Of a stretch of DNA of 15,490 bases, positions 13,130-15,490 are shown piece after piece. The position numbers and the translations under genes were made by a program. Every line of letters begins with the position of its first letter. Position 1 is the stretch's first letter. Under the pieces are notes generated by a model that was not told the origin of the DNA, ran no database searches, and saw only the letters and a list, made by a program, of their open reading frames with translations. This DNA is from Actinomycetota bacterium (lineage in GTDB: Bacteria; Actinomycetota; Actinomycetes; Nanopelagicales; Nanopelagicaceae): positions 1 through 15,490 of the forward strand of contig CANIAV010000008.1 in NCBI GenBank assembly GCA_947465365.1, written 5' to 3'.

Positions 13130-13149
13130 CCCTCACGGAGAGTTGAGGG
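13130..13149 (-). repeat. Second small hairpin just after the membrane protein stop codon
   Basis: CCCTC (13130-13134) and GAGGG (13145-13149) form a 5-bp stem with a 10-base loop directly behind the TAA at 13150-13152. The arms resemble those of the adjoining terminator, so alternative pairing between the two hairpins is possible. Confidence 0.4.
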
Positions 13150-13731
13150 TTAAATCGTCGCATCCTCAGGGACGCGACGAATGTGCATAAACCCTAGTAA
13201 TGAGAGTATTAACATCACGAGCGCTCCAGCCAATGAAACAAGGGCTGCAATTGCAGCTATTGATCCCAAAGTTCCGAATGCATAGGCGGTCAATAGAGTG
13301 CCGCGCAACATTGTGCCTTTAAATACTGTCTCTACCATTCCTGACTTTGCTGCAGCATCGGCCTTTAGAGCTGGATCAGCAGGACTTGCGGCAAGTGCGG
13401 CGCCAGCGGCACGGTTGGCATTTGATGCAGCTGCATAGGTGGGCATCTTTGATAAATGGAATCCAAGATAGTGATCGGCATACATCTGCGCTTGCTTTGC
13501 CTCCGTAAGTACTTTATCGCCATTATCAGCGAAGAACTTTGTAACATCTGCTGATTCATCTGGATTTCCAGTCGCTGCTGGAAAAGTTATTTCTTGTGCT
13601 TTCAATTGAGAGCTAACCGAATTAGATGCAAAGCCTGCACCCCAATTAAGCAAGCCGGCGGCAATTAGAAGAAACACAGCCAATCCAAAACCAATGGCTG
13701 TAACTATTCTGTCGAAACTCTTTCTCTTCAT
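13150..13731 (-). CDS. Actinobacterial two-ended membrane protein (often labelled 'LigA-like' in databases)
   Basis: 193 residues. One membrane helix at ~9-30 (IVTAIGFGLAVFLLIAAGLL) follows a basic start (MKRK). A long, mostly extracytoplasmic middle (31-140) contains LKAQEITFPA, EAKQAQMYADHYLGFHL and an alanine-rich stretch. A C-terminal hydrophobic region at ~141-182 (one long or two short helices) ends in GFMHIRR. I recall a conserved actinobacterial family with QAKAYADHFI-type and QKIYFP-type strings and the same layout. It is frequently mis-named 'aromatic ring-opening dioxygenase LigA'. There is no dioxygenase motif here, so that name should be rejected. Function unknown. Strong ribosome site GGGAGAG before ATG 13731. 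Flanked by two terminators, so it is a single-gene unit, with a CsoR-like palindrome upstream. Confidence 0.75.
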   Translation of the reverse strand: MKRKSFDRIVTAIGFGLAVFLLIAAGLLNWGAGFASNSVSSQLKAQEITFPAATGNPDESADVTKFFADNGDKVLTEAKQAQMYADHYLGFHLSKMPTYAAASNANRAAGAALAASPADPALKADAAAKSGMVETVFKGTMLRGTLLTAYAFGTLGSIAAIAALVSLAGALVMLILSLLGFMHIRRVPEDATI

Positions 13732-13781
13732 TTTGATCTCTCCCTATTTAAACACCCAACTTTTAGGTGCAAGGCAATTAA

Positions 13782-13797
13782 TACTCCTATAGGGGTA
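13782..13797. promoter_or_regulatory. Near-perfect palindrome resembling a CsoR-type operator
   Basis: TACTCCTATAGGGGTA is a 16-bp palindrome with a single mismatched pair, centred on TATA. The arrangement TACCCC-TATA-GGGGTA is the form I recall for copper-responsive CsoR operators. It lies 50 bases upstream of the membrane protein start. No csoR or copper gene is in the window, so the assignment to a regulator is speculative. Confidence 0.35.
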
Positions 13798-13809
13798 ACG
13801 TGATTAGTG

Positions 13810-13855
13810 AAAAGGTAAGGGCTAGCTCTCTACCAAATTTGTAGAGTGCTAGCCC
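13810..13855 (-). terminator. Intrinsic terminator of the LuxR-type solo gene
   Basis: GGGCTAGC (13819-13826) pairs with GCTAGCCC (13848-13855). After a single T-T mismatch the stem continues as CTCTAC with GTAGAG over a 7-base loop, giving 14 paired bases in all. On the minus strand it is followed by TTACCTTTTC, an interrupted U-run. It sits 20 bases past the stop at 13875. The plus strand side shows no U-run. Confidence 0.7.
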
Positions 13856-13874
13856 CGAAAAATATGTGATCTAG

Positions 13875-14195
13875 TTAATGTATTTCGCGATTGCAGAGCG
13901 ATTGTCCATCAGCTCCAATTTCCAAATGCGAGCAATTCACCTTCAATCGATCAAAAGCGGCATCACCATAATTTGCACGGTATGCCAGGGCAAGCAAGAC
14001 GCGAATATTTGTATCAGGATCTGATTTTAGATTAAACGCTTTTGCGGAACGACTAATTGTATTTTCAATAACTTTATCGGTATGGGAAGTTTCGCGTGCA
14101 ATTGCAGAATTAGTCTTTCCTTCGCAGAGCAATCCCATTACCAAATGTTCAAATGGATTGAGCTCTCGTGCAGATATCGTGATATCTCTTGCCAT
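13875..14195 (-). CDS. LuxR/NarL-type DNA-binding domain solo regulator
   Basis: 106 residues from ATG 14195, preceded by GGAGAGG five bases upstream. A longer reading to 14300 would run into the divergent gene and has no start support. Residues 11-72 form a four-helix LuxR-type HTH: ELNPFEHLVMGLLCEGKTNSAIARETSHTDKVIENTISRSAKAFNL. Here the usual 'LT..E..VL.L...G..N.EIA' and 'TVK.HI..I..KL' pattern is modified to KVIENTISRSAKAF. A short C-terminal extension carries cysteines at 88 and 101. There is no receiver domain, so it is not a classical response regulator. Homologous strings (VIENT-SR-AK-F, NIRVLLALAYR) occur in other actinobacteria as I recall. Target and signal unknown. It has its own terminator. 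Confidence 0.7.
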   Translation of the reverse strand: MARDITISARELNPFEHLVMGLLCEGKTNSAIARETSHTDKVIENTISRSAKAFNLKSDPDTNIRVLLALAYRANYGDAAFDRLKVNCSHLEIGADGQSLCNREIH

Positions 14196-14235
14196 TTTGA
14201 CCTCTCCGTCGCTTACATTCTGCTCCTTTCTTCCT

Positions 14236-14241
14236 AGGTTA
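14236..14241 (-). promoter_or_regulatory. Candidate -10 box (TAACCT) for the LuxR-type solo
   Basis: Minus-strand TAACCT predicts transcription starting near 14229. That would make a leader of about 34 bases opening with AAAGGAG and containing a second ribosome site. A -35-like TTGACC lies 14 bases upstream, shorter than the usual spacing. Confidence 0.35.
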
Positions 14242-14249
14242 CCAACCAG

Positions 14250-14255
14250 TAAGAT
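14250..14255 (+). promoter_or_regulatory. -10 box (TAAGAT) for the hydratase-dehydrogenase operon, leaderless type
   Basis: TAAGAT is followed by six bases (GGTCAA) and the ATG at 14262. No Shine-Dalgarno is present. It lies within the presumed promoter of the divergent regulator gene, so the regulator could control both. Confidence 0.55.
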
Positions 14256-14261
14256 GGTCAA

Positions 14262-15005
14262 ATGTCTGAAATCACCAGCCGCCGCGAGGGCGATATCCAA
14301 GTCCTAACCTTTAACCGCCCAATGAAGATGAACGCGCTCACCCGCGAGATGTATTCAGGGTTAGCCAGTGGTTTAAATGAGGCCGCCGGAGATTTCGGCG
14401 TTCGTGCGGTTGTGTTGACCAGCGAAGGCGATCACTTCACCGCAGGTAATGACATTGCAGATTTCTTAGCTAATCCACCGACCGGTGAAGATAGCGATGT
14501 CGCACGATTTTTAGGTTCGCTACTTGAATTTCCGAAACCGCTAATTGCCGCCGTTAAGGGCAATGCTGTTGGAGTCGGTACAACGATGCTGCTTCATTGT
14601 GATGTCGTAATTTCATCTCCATCTGCAAAATTCTCCATGCCATTTGCTTCCCTTGGTTTAGTACCAGAGGCTGGGTCAAGTTATCTCTTTCCACTGTTAG
14701 TTGGTTACCAGAGAGCTGCTCGAATCTTTTTCACCGGCGAAAGCTTCGATGCCGAGAGCGCACAAGAGATGGGACTCGTCGCATCGATAGCCGCAGATCC
14801 GTTACGTGAAGCGATGGAACTTGCCAACCGAATTGCTAAAAATCCACCGCAGGCGATGATTAATACCAAGGCGCTATTAAAGGCGAGCAAACACGATTCG
14901 GTAGCCGCAGTTATGAAGGCCGAATTCGAACTCTTCTCACTGGCGTTGCAATCGGAAGAAGCGATGGAAGCATTTATGAACTTTATGGCAAAGAAGGGTA
15001 AGTAA
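14262..15005 (+). CDS. Enoyl-CoA hydratase/isomerase (crotonase family)
   Basis: 247 residues, normal length. Crotonase features: LTFNRPMKMNALTREMYSGL (15-34); first oxyanion-hole loop HFTAGNDIADF (58-68, peptide NH near Ala61/Gly62); second loop GNAVGVGTTMLLHCDVV (100-116); and MPFASLGLVPEAGSS (126-140) with Glu136 at the conserved catalytic position. The second glutamate of classical hydratases (in the GNPEE region) is not evident. This leans towards an enoyl-CoA isomerase or a related activity over a classic hydratase. It acts on acyl-CoA intermediates in the cytoplasm. Its stop overlaps the dehydrogenase start (TAATG), so the two are one operon, probably for fatty-acyl or related CoA-ester metabolism. 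Confidence 0.85.
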   Translation: MSEITSRREGDIQVLTFNRPMKMNALTREMYSGLASGLNEAAGDFGVRAVVLTSEGDHFTAGNDIADFLANPPTGEDSDVARFLGSLLEFPKPLIAAVKGNAVGVGTTMLLHCDVVISSPSAKFSMPFASLGLVPEAGSSYLFPLLVGYQRAARIFFTGESFDAESAQEMGLVASIAADPLREAMELANRIAKNPPQAMINTKALLKASKHDSVAAVMKAEFELFSLALQSEEAMEAFMNFMAKKGK

Positions 15006-15490
15006 TGACTATCACTGGAGACCTATCAGGCAAAAAGATCTTTATTACTGGAGGATCACGTGGAATAGGACTTGCGATAGCGCTACGCGCTGCCCGCGAT
15101 GGCGCATCGATTGCGATCGCGGCCAAGACGACAGAGCCCAACCCAAAGTTGCCCGGCACTATTCACAGCGCAGCCGAAGAAATTCGCGCAGCTGGTGGCA
15201 CAGCACTTGCTATCCAATGCGATTTACGCGATGAAAATCAGATCACTGATGCCATTGCACAAACCGTTGCCGAATTTGGTGGAATTGATATTTTGATTAA
15301 TAACGCCAGCGCAATTAATTTGACGCCAACGGAGGCCACTCCAGCTAAGCGATTTGACCTGATGTTTGATGTAAATGTGCGCGGCACCTTCTTAACTTCA
15401 CAAGCTGCTATCCCACATCTGCGCGCATCAGCTGAAGCGGGGCGCAACCCACATATCTTGACCCTGTCACCACCGCTTTCCATGAAGGCG
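15005..15490 (+). CDS. HSDL2-like short-chain dehydrogenase (N-terminal part, cut by window edge)
   Basis: Starting at ATG 15005-15007, which overlaps the hydratase TAA by one base, 162 residues are open to the right edge. TGGSRGIG (15-22) is the NAD(P)-binding loop. CDLRD (72-76) binds the adenine, and NNASAI (99-104) with DVNVRGTF (122-129) are SDR structural motifs. LSPP near 154-157 corresponds to the catalytic serine region. KTTEPNPKLPGTIHSAAEEI (41-60) is a distinctive string of the hydroxysteroid dehydrogenase-like 2 group (in animals peroxisomal, linked to fatty-acid metabolism). The catalytic Tyr-x3-Lys lies beyond the edge, as would any sterol-carrier domain. Substrate unknown; context suggests acyl-CoA or lipid oxidation. 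Confidence 0.85.
   Translation, partial: MTITGDLSGKKIFITGGSRGIGLAIALRAARDGASIAIAAKTTEPNPKLPGTIHSAAEEIRAAGGTALAIQCDLRDENQITDAIAQTVAEFGGIDILINNASAINLTPTEATPAKRFDLMFDVNVRGTFLTSQAAIPHLRASAEAGRNPHILTLSPPLSMKA

Noticed and set aside
13150..13731. Annotation as aromatic ring-opening dioxygenase LigA
   Set aside because: The database name is widespread for such proteins, but the sequence is a membrane-anchored protein with no dioxygenase metal site.
14196..14300. N-terminal extension of the LuxR solo to 14300
   Set aside because: It crosses the start of the divergent hydratase gene, and the ATG at 14195 has a good ribosome site. The extension has no domain content.
1..15490. CRISPR arrays, insertion sequences, tRNA or rRNA genes
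   Set aside because: I looked for regularly spaced repeats, transposase motifs, terminal inverted repeats and cloverleaf-like sequences and saw none. The Cas4-like protein stands alone.

Overview
The window looks like a piece of a streamlined, moderately low-GC actinobacterial chromosome. Gene content is typically actinobacterial: DUF3000 beside RNase D, a PimB-type mannosyltransferase, FadD15-type acyl-CoA synthetase, RipA/RipC-like NlpC/P60 hydrolase and LysE-type exporter. Base composition is well below that of Streptomyces or Mycobacterium, intergenic gaps are tiny and many genes overlap. This combination suggests a freshwater acI-type lineage (Nanopelagicales, e.g. Planktophila or Nanopelagicus). 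That placement is inferred from style and gene content, not from a search. I see no mobile elements, CRISPR, rRNA or tRNA. No gene-free stretch exceeds about 190 bases.

Layout. 1-2519: RNase D (cut by the window edge) and DUF3000 on minus, an EamA transporter on plus, a short RibD-C-type reductase on minus, and a 60-residue double-CxxC protein on plus. 2605-10262: an envelope/lipid block with nlpC/P60 and pimB on plus; fadD15, a sensor-less histidine kinase and a NarL-type response regulator on minus; an SRPBCC protein and ROK glucokinase on plus; a small acidic protein on minus; and a PlsC acyltransferase on plus. From memory, the order and orientation of nlpC-pimB / fadD15 / SRPBCC / plsC match the M. 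tuberculosis Rv2190c-Rv2182c region. The kinase-regulator pair sits between fadD15 and pimB here. 10259-12958: a Cas4-like PD-(D/E)XK protein coupled to a LysE exporter, then a uracil permease, all minus. 13150-14195: a two-ended membrane protein and a LuxR-type DNA-binding solo, both minus, with clear intrinsic terminators. 14262-15490: an enoyl-CoA hydratase/isomerase overlapped by an HSDL2-like short-chain dehydrogenase (cut by the window edge).

How it works together. PimB (phosphatidylinositol mannoside synthesis), PlsC (phosphatidic acid), FadD15 (acyl-CoA) and NlpC/P60 (peptidoglycan) all concern the cell envelope and its lipid supply. The fadD15-kinase-regulator operon, joined by two 4-base overlaps, hints that lipid activation and a cytoplasmic two-component switch are co-expressed. 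The 3' genes (hydratase and dehydrogenase) look catabolic or lipid-related.

The strongest non-gene signals are architectural. A TANNNT -10 box lies exactly six bases before the start codon of seven transcription-unit-leading genes, which is the signature of leaderless mRNAs. Three convergent gene pairs share one TTAA as both stop codons.
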